From NCBI GenBank assembly GCA_949751835.1, contig CATKHK010000022.1:62001-126000 (forward strand): a stretch of 64,000 nucleotides of DNA, in the 5' to 3' direction. Below, piece after piece: positions 44,985-56,539 of the stretch. This DNA comes from Blepharisma japonicum. Its lineage: Eukaryota; Ciliophora; Heterotrichea; Heterotrichida; Blepharismidae. Positions within the stretch are counted from its first letter, which is position 1. Every line of letters starts with the position of its first letter. The position numbers were made by a program, and so were the translations under genes. The notes beneath the pieces were generated by a model, which made no database searches, was not told the origin of the DNA, and was given only the letters and a program-made list of their open reading frames with translations.

Positions 44985-45340
44985 AATTTCTAATAGGGTA
45001 CTATCAATCATATCTCTTCCGTTAGCATGATTTACATCATCAGTCATGCAGCTATCTTTACTTAATTTATTTTATAATGCAGAAAATATTTGTCTCAAAA
45101 CAGTAATAATTGAAATTTATAATTCCAAGCAACTTTTCTTATTTTACTTTATCAATTGGAATCACAATGGTAGTATATACATAATCGGATTACAATAATA
45201 TGAACTGCAATATCGCACCAATAAGAATAATTAATATTATGCTCCATATTAACTTCGTTTGCATTTATAGGTATTAGATATATATATCATTCTTCAATAA
45301 TCGCAACATCATAAAATAATTTCCACTAAGAAAAAATAAA
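44985..45340 (-). pseudogene. Relic of the VSR-like ectodomain upstream of copy F tail
   Basis: Contains actatcaatcatatctcttc and gttagcatgatttacatcat, the codons for HANGRDMIDR of the VSR-like region. Further pieces of the Cys region and the ITANEV segment follow. Many breaks and deletions are present. Confidence 0.6.
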
Positions 45341-45544
45341 AGTAAAATTTTTATAATATTATTTTATAAACTTTAATAATTGAAATTTTCATGCTCATTA
45401 TTACAAATAAAATTGCAGCCCTAGTATTCCAAAGCTGCTTGAATTAATAAAGCTTTATATAGTTAAATGAACAATGGGATTTTAATTGAAGGTCTATATT
45501 TTTATAAATTAACTTAAACTTAAACTAGTAAAAGTTATCGTCTT

Positions 45545-47512
45545 CTAATGCATTTCCAAGTTGCAATTAGGACATTTCGCATTTCTCCCTTTCGCATCTG
45601 TCCATGCCTTTAGGCAATCTTTATGAAAAATATGCTTGCATCTTGTAATTTTCATATTTTCCTCTGTGATTGCATCAAAACAAATTGAGCAAGTTGCGTC
45701 TCCAAAAAACCCATAATCATTATTATTTTCAGAGTTATTCTCAGCTCTAGGCCTGATTTCAGAGTCTATTTCAAGTGGCATACTGCTCTCATAGTCAATT
45801 TCACTGTCAGAACTAATTTCACTGTCCAAACGAATATCATTGCTAGAATCTGGTGCTGGAAAGCGTACTCTGGGTATACGTCTCTGCAAAGGAATATTGT
45901 TTTGAGCTCTAAATCTACTCTCAAGTTGTCTATCACTATCAGGAACATTTTCACCTCCATAAATAATAATTTCAAAATCAGGACGACTTTCATTGGCAGA
46001 AGAAGGCCTCCGTAAATTTAATCTGTGCATAATATGTCTAGGCACCTGTGAGGGAGGTAAGGAAGGTGAAGAAGGCAAAGGAAAATTGTTGTCAGGAGCA
46101 GATTCTGGGACTTCTGACGAGTTCTCATTTACTCTAACCTTAAGGCGCTTACCTATAAAATAAAGGAAACAAGCAGAGCAAAAAGTCCAGCTAAATAAAA
46201 ATTACCATAAAAAAAATCCAGCACAGCTAAATACTGCAATTAGAATTACCGAAGTCTTGCTTAATCCTCCATCGCTATATTTACAAACATGAGTGTGTAT
46301 GTCGCTACAAAAATCATGCAAACCATTACAATCTTGAATATCATAAAAACAAGAGTCTTCTTTACATTTTCCATCGCAATGGCCGTTGTCTAAATCATCA
46401 ATTGTGCAATCATTGCCACCACAAACATCATCACAGTTAAATTGTGCATATGAAATATAATTACATATATATCCTCCGACACCATATCCTTGACCTAAGC
46501 CAAGCGTGATATTACCTATGGAGATGCTTGGTATAGGTTGAGAATAATTTTTTAGTACCCATTTGTCATGCTGTCATCTGAGTAAACGATTATCTCAATT
46601 TTCCATATTTAAATTTGACATTCAAGAAGCGTTAATAACACCTTGGATATATGCTGAGTCAACTTTGAGCCAATTCAAAACATTCATAGCACATTTTGGT
46701 GAGTAGTCATTAGAGCAAGAATTTCCTATTTCATATAAAAATATAGCAAAAGTACCAAAATATAAGTTATTAGCAATTACATAATTAAGCAAAGCAATTT
46801 CAAATAGAGTTCTATCAATCATTTCTCTTCCATTAGCATGATTTGTATTATCAATCATACAGTACTTATTATCAGAATAACAATCAAATGTGCTGCAACT
46901 AGAGCATCCAAATGAATAATTAAAATAAAGATCTATATCCATATCACTTGAAACAATAGGGATTAGATATGAATATCATTCTTTAATAAATTGTGCATCA
47001 TAATAATAATTTCCGCTAAGTGCAATAGTAATACTTGGTTTTTCATAATATATTCAATCGCGCTCAAAAGAAACCATTATTAGTCCCTGCTGAATTTTTC
47101 TTCATATATCAATATGTTCATTTGAAATACCTACAATAAATATAGGGCTGCGAACGTCTGTAGATATCAAAACATCCTTTAATTTTGAACTAGGCAAATT
47201 CAGCACAAAAATAACACCTTCGGCTCCTCTTTTTTCGGCAATTTCAGCAACAGTCAAGTAATCACAAGTAATGCTCATAATAGCAAAAACTGTGTAATTA
47301 ACGGATTGAGGCCATGAGCTTTCTTCACATGGATTTATATCGTTTGGTAAAAATCCTACATTGCCTTGACTGATTATTGGAAATTTTCTAAGGATAGCAG
47401 TAACCGAAGGGACAATGCTTCTATTAGGATAAAATCTGGATAGTTCTGGAGGGGATAAAATAATAAGCTCGCAAAACGCTGTGATAGAGAACAAAAGTAG
47501 GATTTTTATCAT
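45545..47512 (-). CDS. Copy F: VSR-like/LNR/TM/RING protein, type-I tail (intact)
   Basis: Two exons (47512-46206 and 46190-45545) give 650 residues. Signal peptide (MIKILLLFSITAFC), PA (EKRGAEGVIFVLN, IFIVGISNEHID), VSR-like region (CSSCSTFDCYSDNKYC, GREMIDRTLFEIALLNYVI, C-A-M-N-V-L-N-W-L), LNR (CTIDDLDNGHCDGKC, CFYDIQDC), TM split by the intron, acidic tail with Asp/Ser/Glu, type-I RING-H2 (CSICFDAITEENMKITRCKH, CPNC), stop TAG. The tail lacks the long Ser runs of copy D. It is the outermost, more diverged intact member and may be close to the ancestral type. TGA=Trp at several places. Confidence 0.84.
46191..46205 (-). other. 15-nt intron, copy F
   Basis: On the minus strand it reads gtaatttttatttag, unchanged even though the flanking exons have diverged from those of copies A-D. 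Confidence 0.86.
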
Positions 47513-47779
47513 ATTATCTTATAAAACTTATTAATTAAATCTTCTATAAATATTAAATATATGCAGAGCACAGATAAAATGGCAGATTTAGTTTTAAAGA
47601 TATCTAAAGGTTTGGGTATTGTCACATGCAAATGCCAAGCCGAAAAGGAATTTTTAGACACTAAAGCCTTGTGTCTAAGTATTACCTTCTTGCCAATAAA
47701 TGCATCAATCCAGTAATATATTATTTCCTAGACTTTAATTGGAATTTAGAATATCTATTTCTAAATTAAGAAGCTATAT

Positions 47780-48000
47780 TATTATGGTTTAATCAAAGCA
47801 TATTGAGCAAGCTGCATCTCAAAAAAATCAATTATTTCAATGATTTTCAGAGCTACTTTGGACAGATATTCTGATTTCTGAGCTGTTTTCAATTCTCCTG
47901 CTACTTCCAGAATTAATTTTACTATCAGAAGATGAATGCCTATGTCTTGACCTGCTATTTTCTATACTAGTTTTCAATGAATTAGCCTGATGGCTTGCCT
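47780..48000 (-). pseudogene. Relic 6: tail/RING fragment
   Basis: A small remnant containing caaagcatattgagcaagct (CSICFD region), then a Ser/Glu-rich acidic tail remnant. It lies upstream of copy F in the same relative position as relics 1-4 to their genes. Confidence 0.5.
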
Positions 48001-48703
48001 AATTTACTCTCAATATTTTTAGAAAATTTAACTAACCAAAAATTATTCTTAAAAATCACAAATTAGCATTATTTCAGAAGATTCAATTAAAAATTAGCTA
48101 GAATGCTAATAATTGATAGGATGCACTTAATATTTAAAGTGTAAAACCATTTAATTTCCCGTTCACTCCAAACTTTGAAAGCCTTGCGAGATGAATTTTG
48201 ATTGCATTTTTTTCAATGATGCTAAAGCATATCAGTAAAACCAAGAAATAAATAAGATTAACTTCAAAACTTCCAGGAAAAGCCGATCTCTTTTCACTGC
48301 TTTGCAATTTTGCCTTAAAAAGGTCATGCTTTGTCTAGAGAAATTTTGATTATTATCTAAACTCTCCCATTTGAAGAGATAAAGCATTCTAAACAGAACT
48401 TCAACTTACAGTCATCATAGATTTTCAAATTCAATGTTTATAAAGGATCAGTAATGAATCCTGATGTCTAGTTTAGGTTTATAGAAAAATGTTTTCAGCT
48501 CTTGCTTTGTGATGATAGCTATTATTTAAATTAAAGTTGATCAAGGCTAAATTTAAATTTATATGATTTTCAATTCACAAATTTAAAATTTATTTGAGAA
48601 AGGAAGACTAACTGCATCTAAAAAATACTAGAGAGCTAATATATTTATATTGAAATTTATTCAACTGTTCATACTTTACAATCTTACAAATTTTAATACT
48701 CAG
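48001..48703. repeat. Spacer homologous (inverted) to 63060-63660
   Basis: The segment around ttgcgagatgaa, aacttccagga and ctttgcaattttgcc matches the reverse complement of the spacer downstream of K7. It lies 3' of minus-strand K2, as the other copy lies 3' of plus-strand K7, so it behaves as a shared downstream flank. Confidence 0.5.
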
Positions 48704-49795
48704 CTAGCATTTTTCGCAAAATAAATTGCAATGATAAGGGCTTTTAGCATTTAACTTAATAATAAAAGAATAAGAGAAATAATTACTTATGCTTAGTAGC
48801 TTGCTGATGACTTTTTCCTTTAAATCGAACTTGTAACATTCATAAGTGATTTCGTCTCAAATATCTTCAGAACTGTATAGGGTGCCAATATATATTCCTC
48901 CTTTGTTATATGAGCAATAAACTTCTTTAGGCCTGAAATCGAACGTTGATTCTGCAATTCATCTCCAATTCATGTAACTTCCAATTTCGCATTCATAGAT
49001 GGACCCATCATCACCATATTCAATCAAATATAGTCTCTTTGCATTTATCAGGATCTTTGTTTTTCCTGTAGCAAACTGATAAGGAATAGTCGAGAAAGAG
49101 TCAATATCAATTGAGTATAATCAAATATTTCTATTTTCATATCCAGAAATCAATATATTCCCATTAAATATTGTACTATTGCAAGAATCACCAGCTTTTG
49201 GCATTGAAGCTAATTGAATTCATCGATTTTGTTCCAAATCAAATCTACTAGATAGATTTAAGGGACCATTATTTTTCTTTCCGCCAAAGCAATAAACACT
49301 GTTATTGAAATATATAGATGATGAAAATGTGCAAGGAGTTCCAGATGGCAGCCATTTGACTCCGCCATTCACATCAATTATCAATATAATCCCAGGATAT
49401 CGATATTTTTTACCATAACAGAATAGCTTGCCATTTGGAAGTTGGGTTATGCAAGTCCTAAAGTCTAGTTCTTGTGGAATCTTCAAGATTTTTACTTCTT
49501 TGGTATTAGTTTCTGTGTTATAAATAAATAATTTAGTGTTGTTCATTTCTCATATAATATTATAAAGAGATGTCTTTTGCTGATAAGAATTAATATAGTC
49601 TTTGTAAGCTTGCGTTAGCTGAGGATCATTAAGACTAGAATTTTTCTGATATTCTGAGCAAGTTGTTCTAAAATCCATCTCTAATTCTGGATTATTTGGT
49701 CTACTCCAAATCTCAGCTGTTTTATTTCTTAAGTTTTCTATAGCATTTAAAGCATTTCCTTTGCAGTCTGGCACAAAACATAGCTTGATGTCCAT
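48704..49795 (-). CDS. K2: short kelch-family protein lacking the B-box/coiled coil
   Basis: 363 residues. It begins MDIKLCFVPDCK like the B-box members, then jumps straight to the linker (LRNKTAEIWSRPNNPELEMD, YINSYQQKTSLYN). Kelch-like repeats follow (ITQLPNGKLFCYG, YFNNSVYCFGGK, FDLEQNRWIQLASMPKAG, ILISGYENRN, ILINAKRLYLIEYG). The zinc cluster and coiled coil present in K3 (about 230 residues) are missing, consistent with an in-frame deletion. TGAs at 49220-49222, 49550-49552 and elsewhere are Trp. The C-terminus runs about 30 residues past that of K3 before TAG. Kelch propellers bind proteins; the partner is unknown. Confidence 0.78.
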
Positions 49796-49997
49796 AATAA
49801 TTATTATAATGGCAGATTTATAAAAGCAAATTTTATACTAATTTGCTTTAAATATAATTATATTGGAATTATTAAGCTGCTCATACATTACAAGCTTACT
49901 CAACTATCATTTTTTCACAAAATTAATTGAAATGATAAAGCTTTTAGCTTTCAACATAAAGAATGAAATGTAGAGAAATATTTTAAAACAATTTTTA

Positions 49998-51794
49998 TTA
50001 GTCAACTTTATTCCTTAAACTCTGTAGCTTGCTGATTAATTTCGTATTCAAATCGAACTTGTAACATTCGTAAATCATCCCGCTCTAGCAACCTCCACAA
50101 TAATAATCATCTTTGTATATGGTACCAATGTATATTCCTCCTTTGTTATATGAACAATATACTTGATAAGGATTAAAATTGAGCGTTGAGTCTGCTATTC
50201 GTGTCCAATTCGTGTCACTTCCAATTTCGCTTTCATAAATAGACCCATCAGCCCCACATTCAATCAAATACAGTCTCTCTGCATTTATCAAGACCTTTAT
50301 TTTCTTCTCTGCAAACTGATAAGGAATAGTCGAGAAAGAGTCAATATCAATTGAATATAACCAAAGATTTCTATTTCAATATCCAGAAATCAATATATTC
50401 CCATTAAATATTATACTATAAATATAACAATATCAACCAACTTTTGGCATAGAGGTTAATTGAAATCATCGATTTTGTTCCAAATCAAATCTACCAGATA
50501 GGTTTAAACAGTTATTTCAATAATTTCCTCCAAAGTAATAGACACTGTTGTTGAAATAGATACATGATGAGGGATTACAAGGAGCTCCAGATGGCAGCAC
50601 TTCGTCACCACCATCCATATCAATTAACTCTGTAATTCCAGAAGGTGTATAATATTTATCACCCCCAAAACAGAATAGCTTGCCATTTGGAAGTTGAGCT
50701 ATACAAGTGCAATGGTTTAGTGGTTTTAGAGTCTTCAAGATTTTGACTTCTTGAGTTTTATTTTCAATGTTATAAATAAGCAAATGAGTTCTGTCGTATT
50801 TATCTTTTCAAATATTATAAAGAGACGTCTTTTGCTGATAAGCATTAAGATAATCTTGGTAAGCTTGGATTAGCTGTGGATCATAAAGATTAGAGCTACT
50901 CTGATATACTGAGCAAGTTGTTCTAAAATCCAATTCTAATTCTGGATTGTTTGGTCTACTCCAAATCTCAGCTGTTTTATTTCTTAAGGTTTCTAGAGCG
51001 TTTAAAGCACTTTCTTTGTGTAGATTATGAGTAGTGGAGCTTATTTGAAAATTAAGCAAATTTTTCTTGTTTTCTGTGTTTATTTTTCTTGACTCTTTTA
51101 CGTTTTCAAACTCTTTTAAACTCTGATTGCTCTCATTTATTATAGAAATAGAATCCTTAATGCTTGCTAACTTGCTATTTGTCAGGATAGTAGCTTTACT
51201 TTTGTCTTCTTCTGTGGTTTCAATATTTACAAGACTTTTGTCTAGATGCGCTTCAAACTCGTCTTTAATAAAGCTATCAATAATATTACCGATTTCTTTA
51301 TTGAATCCGCAAAAAGACTTTGTGCTTTCATACCAAGCTGAAATGGTTGGGATCATCATTTTTACTTTCTCAACAGCCTCGTTAGGTTGTAACCTCAGCA
51401 AATCTAAAATAGGGTCTTGCATTGAGTCAGATATTATTTTAGCTTCCTCAATTTTTAAACAACAATTACTAATTATATCTGAAGAAGAATCCAGAGTTTT
51501 TATAATCTCTTTTATATACTCTTCTGAATTAAGTAGATTCTGGCTAAAGGATGCTAAGATTTTTCTCTTCAGGTTGATATACTCTGACTTTTCTCTTGTA
51601 AGAAATCCAAGAATTGTTTCTTTTGCTCCTTCGCAAGGGTCTATAAAAATAAATTCAAATGTATGAGTTTTATTAGATAACTCTATATGCTTTCAGGTAT
51701 GCTTCTTGCAAGAATAGGTTCAAGGAGAAGCACATTTGCATACATACTCCCCCTCAAACTCGCAGTTTAGTTCAAAACATCGCTTGATGTCCAT
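49998..51794 (-). CDS. K3: B-box/coiled-coil/kelch protein (intact family reference)
   Basis: 598 residues in one frame with TGA=Trp at many places. The B-box-like cluster lies at residues about 6-45 (C-x4-C, CKCASPWTYSCKKH, KH). A coiled-coil region spans about 60-280 with a conserved LLRLQPNEAVEKVK block. The family linker is about 300-355 (ALNALETLRNKTAEIWSRPN, YLNAYQQKTSLYN). Kelch-like repeats fill 370-595 (IAQLPNGKLFCFGG, YFNNSVYYFGG, FDLEQNRW). The stop is TAA. The layout (zinc finger, coiled coil, propeller) recalls TRIM/NHL or kelch adaptor proteins of ubiquitin ligases, but no RING is present, so that role is only suggested. Confidence 0.82.
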
Positions 51795-52454
51795 ATAAAT
51801 TATTATAATGGCAGATCTATAAAAGCTAATTGTATAAGCTTTTTTTTGAGTTTTTTAAAATTTTCTGTTTGCTTTGTAAGATTTGCCACAGCAAATAATT
51901 TTTGTTTTTATATTTGTATTAGAAATAATCATTAGTTATAAAATAAGATGAATCTTATAAATATATAAAAATAGATTAGACATAATACTCTTTTTTCTAC
52001 CTTAAATTCAATAGCATGATAAGGGCTGAAGAGCCTTGAAATGCTCATTAATGTGGTCTGATCATAAAAACGCTTTAGGATTGGCATAATTAAACATAAT
52101 CTTGTATCATTTTGCAGCCTTCATTATTAAATTTGTCTGAAATTAATGTTTTACTGTTCCATTTAGGTAATTTTATTAGCTTTTTAATAAATTTATTTAT
52201 AATAAAATATTAAAAATTTAAACCTTTATTTAGAAGATTTTAAAAAGATATCCATTTATTAAATATATAATCTTTCAAGGATACCACAATTCCTTATATC
52301 CCAATTTTTGATATTCACATCCTCTACTACTGTTAAAATCAAGAAAAACACTAGAAGATTACTGAAAGAAATAGCAAGATTATTCTCAGAATCAGTATTT
52401 ATTATAAAGCATTCATCAGTATTTTATATTTAAAGCATCAAAAGTTACTTTTAA
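51795..52454. other. Spacer between K3 and K4
   Basis: AT-rich, with no recognised frame or relic. It contains the K3 promoter (start side at 51794) and the K4 3' end. Confidence 0.4.
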
Positions 52455-54482
52455 CTAACCATTTGAATATCATACTAACCAAATCAATCTCTTTTTATTC
52501 AAATCAAACTTGTAGTAATCAATACTACGATCACAACTTATTCCAATGTATATTCCTTCTTTCTTATATGACCAATACAGTTGATAATCAGTAATATTGA
52601 TTTTTGAATCTGCTATTCGTCTCCAATTCATGTCACTTCCAATTTCGCATTCATAGATTGATCCTTTATTGCATTCAATCAAATACAGTCTCTCTGCATT
52701 TATCAGTATCTTTCTTTTATCACCTGCAAATTTATAAGGAATTGTTGTGAAAGAGTTGCTATCAATTGAATATCGTAAAAGATTAGGATTTGCCAATCCT
52801 GAAATTAAAATATTCCCATTAAATATTGTACTACTGCACTTGTTATCATTTTCTGGCATTGGAGCTAGTTTGATTCATCTACTTTGATCTAAATCAAATC
52901 TACTAGATAGATCTAATAAACCCATTTTACTAAATCCTCCAAAACAATAGAGGCTGTTGTTGAAATAGATACATGATGAGTATTCACAAGGAATTCCAGA
53001 TGGCAGCACTTCCACTTCATAATTCACATCAATTAGCACTGCAATCTCTGAATACGGCTTTGATTTACCAAAACAGAATAGCTTGCCATTTGGAAGCTGA
53101 GTTATGCAAGTCTCTATACCTAGTCGTTCTGGAGTCTGCAAGATTTTGTGTTCACCGGTTTCAGTTCTTTGCTATAAATAATTAAATTAGTTCTCTGTTT
53201 ATAATCTTTGATAAGATTATAAACAGATGTTTTTGACTGATATGCATTAAGATAATCTTGATAAGCTTGGAATAGCGGTGGGTAATAAGGAATTAAACTG
53301 TTCTCAAATGCTAAGCAAGTTGCTCTGAAATCCATCTCTAAATCTCGATTGTTTGGTCTACTCAAGATCTCAGCTGTTTTCTTTCTTAAAGAGTCTGTGA
53401 TTTCAAGCTTTCTGTTCGGATCATTAGTAGCAGTACTTATTTGAGAAATAGGCAAGCTTGTTTTTTCTTTTGTTGACTCTTTTACATTTTCATTAATTAT
53501 TTTATGTAAATCATATAATTCTGCTTTAAGAGATTCAATTTCCTTTTTTTTGGCGCTGTTCTTTTTTTTATATTTAGATAGCTTCTTTTCAAGCTGCTCA
53601 TTTCTTTTTCTTTCTTCATTAAGTTGAATTTGGAAAATAACTGCATTCATAGCAGATGTTTGTGGAATCGTTATGCTTAAGCTTAGAGTTTTGTTGACTA
53701 TAAACTCATGAGATAAGATATCAAATATTGTTGGCCTTTCTATTCGCTGCTTTTTTAAGCACCAATCAACGAAATAACCCAGATCCTTTGAGTATTCACT
53801 TCTCATTGGTTTGCTAGGCTCATTTTTTATTTTATTCACATTATCGTCAAAAGGATGCTCAAGATTGCAGAGATAATATAAAATGCAGCCGAGGGCCCAA
53901 ATGTCGCTTTCTTTAGCTTGGATATCACCACTATGAGTCCTAGGGGACAGGTAAGCAAAAACTCCTTGTATTTGCTTTGTTGGTAATAAGCGAGAAATGC
54001 CAAAATCAGCTATTTTAATGTCATTGTTTTCATCTAAAAGGATATTTTGTGGATGAAGATCTCTATGAATAACTCCGTTGTAGTGCAAAGATTCGAGTCC
54101 AAAGCAGATCTGGATAAAATATTTTCAGATTTCGTCTTCTTCAAACTGTTCATGAGCGTGAATCTTGTCAGCTATGGCTTTAAGAAGATCTCCAGCTTTA
54201 CAATAATCTATGATCATAAAGAAGGTATCTCCATCCACAAAAAAACAATCTAAATGAAGTTTATATGGGTTGACCCATGAAAGTACTTGTAATTCAGTTT
54301 CAATGTCCTTCCAGCTTGACCCTGAATTATCTCTGACCACAGCCTTCATCACATACATTTTTTGATTGCCTGAATAAAAAATTACTTCTCTTTATTACTT
54401 TATAGATAGTCCCATAAGCTCCACCATTAATATGATTTTTTACTTCAAAAGCGTTTGTTAGCTCTTCTGGGAAAGTCGCCAT
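52455..54482 (-). pseudogene. K4: protein kinase-kelch fusion with one frameshift
   Basis: Exon 1 (54482-54386) and exon 2 from 54369 are joined across a 16-nt intron. The kinase has GGAYGTIYK (glycine loop), VMKAVV (Lys), HRDLHPQNILLD, DFGISR and S-P-R in place of A-P-E; the key catalytic residues are present. A basic coiled coil follows (KKLSKYKKKNSAKKKEIESL), then the family linker (DSLRKKTAEILSRPNN). The frame then ends at TAG 53120-53122, while the kelch part continues in another frame from about 53160 (ETCITQLPNGKLFCFG, YFNNSLYCFGG) to about 52455. One base change separates the two. The kinase may still be made without the propeller. Confidence 0.72.
54370..54385 (-). other. 16-nt intron in the K4 kinase exon
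   Basis: On the minus strand it reads gtaattttttattcag. Removing it joins A to GC (Ser) and links the glycine loop to the VMKAV strand in frame. It is the only 16-nt intron seen in the window. Confidence 0.85.
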
Positions 54483-55030
54483 CGTTATTAAAATTATCTA
54501 TCGAAATTATGGTCCTAACTAATTTGTATAACTTCAGTCCTAGTTTATAATGATAGTAATTTGAATATTTGCAATGAGCTTTAATAAGCACTATGAAAAG
54601 TAAAGCCTAATCCTTTTTGATTATGCATCAATTATTATTTCTTTGAGGATTGTCGAATGAATGATTATTGCATTACTTAAGTTATAAATTTACAGAAATG
54701 TAGTATATACTATGGAGTTATTAAAGAAAAATTCAAAATACACGAAATAGCGCTTTACTTACAAAAATTTGTGAACTGAATTGATGAAATCATGGAGAGA
54801 AATTTCAAAAGTTGATATGGAGATAAAGAGATTCATTTATTTGTTAATAAAAGAAAAAGAGCCAAATGCTGAAATTTCAGCATTCAAATAATTTTAAATT
54901 CTAAATTCTAAATTGTTGTAATAAATATGAAGGTGAAGGTTTTCGAAGATTTATAAATTTGAAGGTTAAAAATGGTTTAATTTAACATAAAATTCTTTAA
55001 GCTTGTTTGTATTAATATAATGCTATAACA
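54483..55030. other. Divergent-side spacer upstream of K4
   Basis: AT-rich with no recognisable frame. It holds the K4 promoter side. Confidence 0.35.
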
Positions 55031-55150
55031 TGCAACTCTTGCTTGCAATTATGGCGACTCGGGTTCAAGTGATGATAAAGATCTAAGCAAAACTTCTGTA
55101 ATTCTAATAGCAGTCTTTATAATAGGTTTATATAATTATTATTGACTATA
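55031..55150 (+). pseudogene. Relic 7 of the VSR-like/RING family, plus strand
   Basis: The plus strand reads TLACNYGDSGSSDDKDLSKT then SVILIAVFIIGL, which is the stretch after the LNR plus the first half of the membrane segment of the receptor family (compare HTLVCNYSS...LSQTSVILI in copy C). It is the only relic found outside the 25.9-48 kb array and in the opposite orientation. It ends near where the intron would lie. Confidence 0.7.
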
Positions 55151-55216
55151 ATTTTAACTTAAAATATAAATAATCTTAAAGTGCTGTAAATAGCATTATC
55201 TAGTCTCGCAGTTTTG

Positions 55217-56455
55217 TTAAAATATTTTACATGGATTTTCCTTTTCTCAACAAAGGAGGCATTTTGCATAATAAATTGCTTTACATGGCTTGATTTTAAA
55301 TGCATTTTGGTAATATTCAATTGCCTCTCCATATCTATTTTCATCATAGAAGATATTACCTATTCCATAGTACGCAGATGCATTATTTGGGTTAATTTTT
55401 ATGGCATCTTTATAGCACTCTATTGCTTCTTCTCTTCTGCCTAACTTTTTAAGAGCATTTGCTTTATTTTCATGAAAGCATGCAATATTTGAACCGACCC
55501 CAATTGCTTTGCTAAAAAGCATTACTGCTTCTTCATATCTCTTTTCATCATAGAAGATATTTCCTATGCCATATAATTCAAGTTCAGAGTCTGGATGATT
55601 GCTGATAACTTTTTCATAGCATTTCATAGCTTCTTCTCTTCTGCCTAGCTTTTTAAGAGCATTTCCTTTAAATGTTCACAAACATTCCTCATTTGGTTTG
55701 ATTCTAATTGCATCATTGTAATATTTTATTGCTTCCTCATATCTCTTTTCTTCATTCAAGATAGCTCCTATCATCAAGTATGCATATTCATCATTTGGAT
55801 CAATTTTTATAGCTTCTTTATACTTGTTTAATTCTGATTTTATATTTTCATTCTCATTCTCAAAGTTCATATACTCTGTGGGAGTGTTTTTGAATCCAGG
55901 ATTCATTTCAATTGAAATAACCTTGGATGTTCCTTCGTTAAAGCTCTTGATAATTGCATCAATTTGACTTCCCATTATGGAGAATAACTCGACATTATTT
56001 GTTTTTGCTGTAAGCATTTCTTTAGCTTTTTCAATAGCATCAGTTGGCTGCAGGGCTAATAAATTTAATAAAGGATCCTTTTCCAATTTTGATAGTTTTT
56101 TTACTTGGCAGATCTTTTCGTCATATCTATTAATTTTTGTAGAGTCAGAGTCGATGTCTTTTAAAATTTGCTGTAGGAGATTTTGATATCTACAGAGAGT
56201 TTGAGAAAAGGAAGCGATAATATCTACTTTTATTTCATCATTTCTTGATTTTTCTTCTCTAAAAAAATTAAGGATCGCCTCTTTTGTACCTTCAATAGGC
56301 TCTGAAAAAATAGGGATGAAATTATGAGGCTTGTTGACTGATTTACAATGCCCTATTAGGTGCTTTTCGCAAGAATAAGTCTCAGGAGAAGTGCAGTTGC
56401 ATGAAAGTTCAACTTCATTGTCACAATCTGGTTCATAGCATTTTACGATACTCAT
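55217..56455 (-). CDS. T1: B-box/coiled-coil/TPR protein
   Basis: 412 residues from the Met shared with T2. An upstream in-frame ATG at 56479 would add eight residues, but T2 has ATA there, so the inner start is preferred. B-box-like cluster (C-x4-C, CNCTSPETYSCEKHLIGHC, H), coiled coil with LLALQPTDAIEKAKEM (equivalent to LLALQPNEAVEKVK of the kelch members), then about six TPR units of 34 residues (NKYKEAIKIDPNDEYAYLMI, YKDAIKINPNNASAYYGIGN). TGA 55247-55249 and one more encode Trp; stop TAA at 55217-55219. TPR arrays bind peptide ligands. The N-terminus is homologous to that of K1, K3 and K8. Confidence 0.82.
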
Positions 56456-56539
56456 ATTTTTATAATTTAATAGTTCCATTAATTTATACTCCTAAATCGC
56501 TAAGTAGCATAATCTAGTCTCACAGCTTTGCTAAAATAT

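Noticed and set aside
53120-53190. An intron or programmed frameshift explaining the K4 break
   Set aside because: No GT...AG of 15-16 nt lies at the break. The only GT...AG candidate nearby is 30 nt and would remove linker residues conserved in the family. A simple indel is more likely, though not proven.
55031-55110. Possible tRNA because of a gggttcaag word
   Set aside because: No acceptor stem or anticodon arm fits, and the stretch translates as the receptor-family membrane segment.
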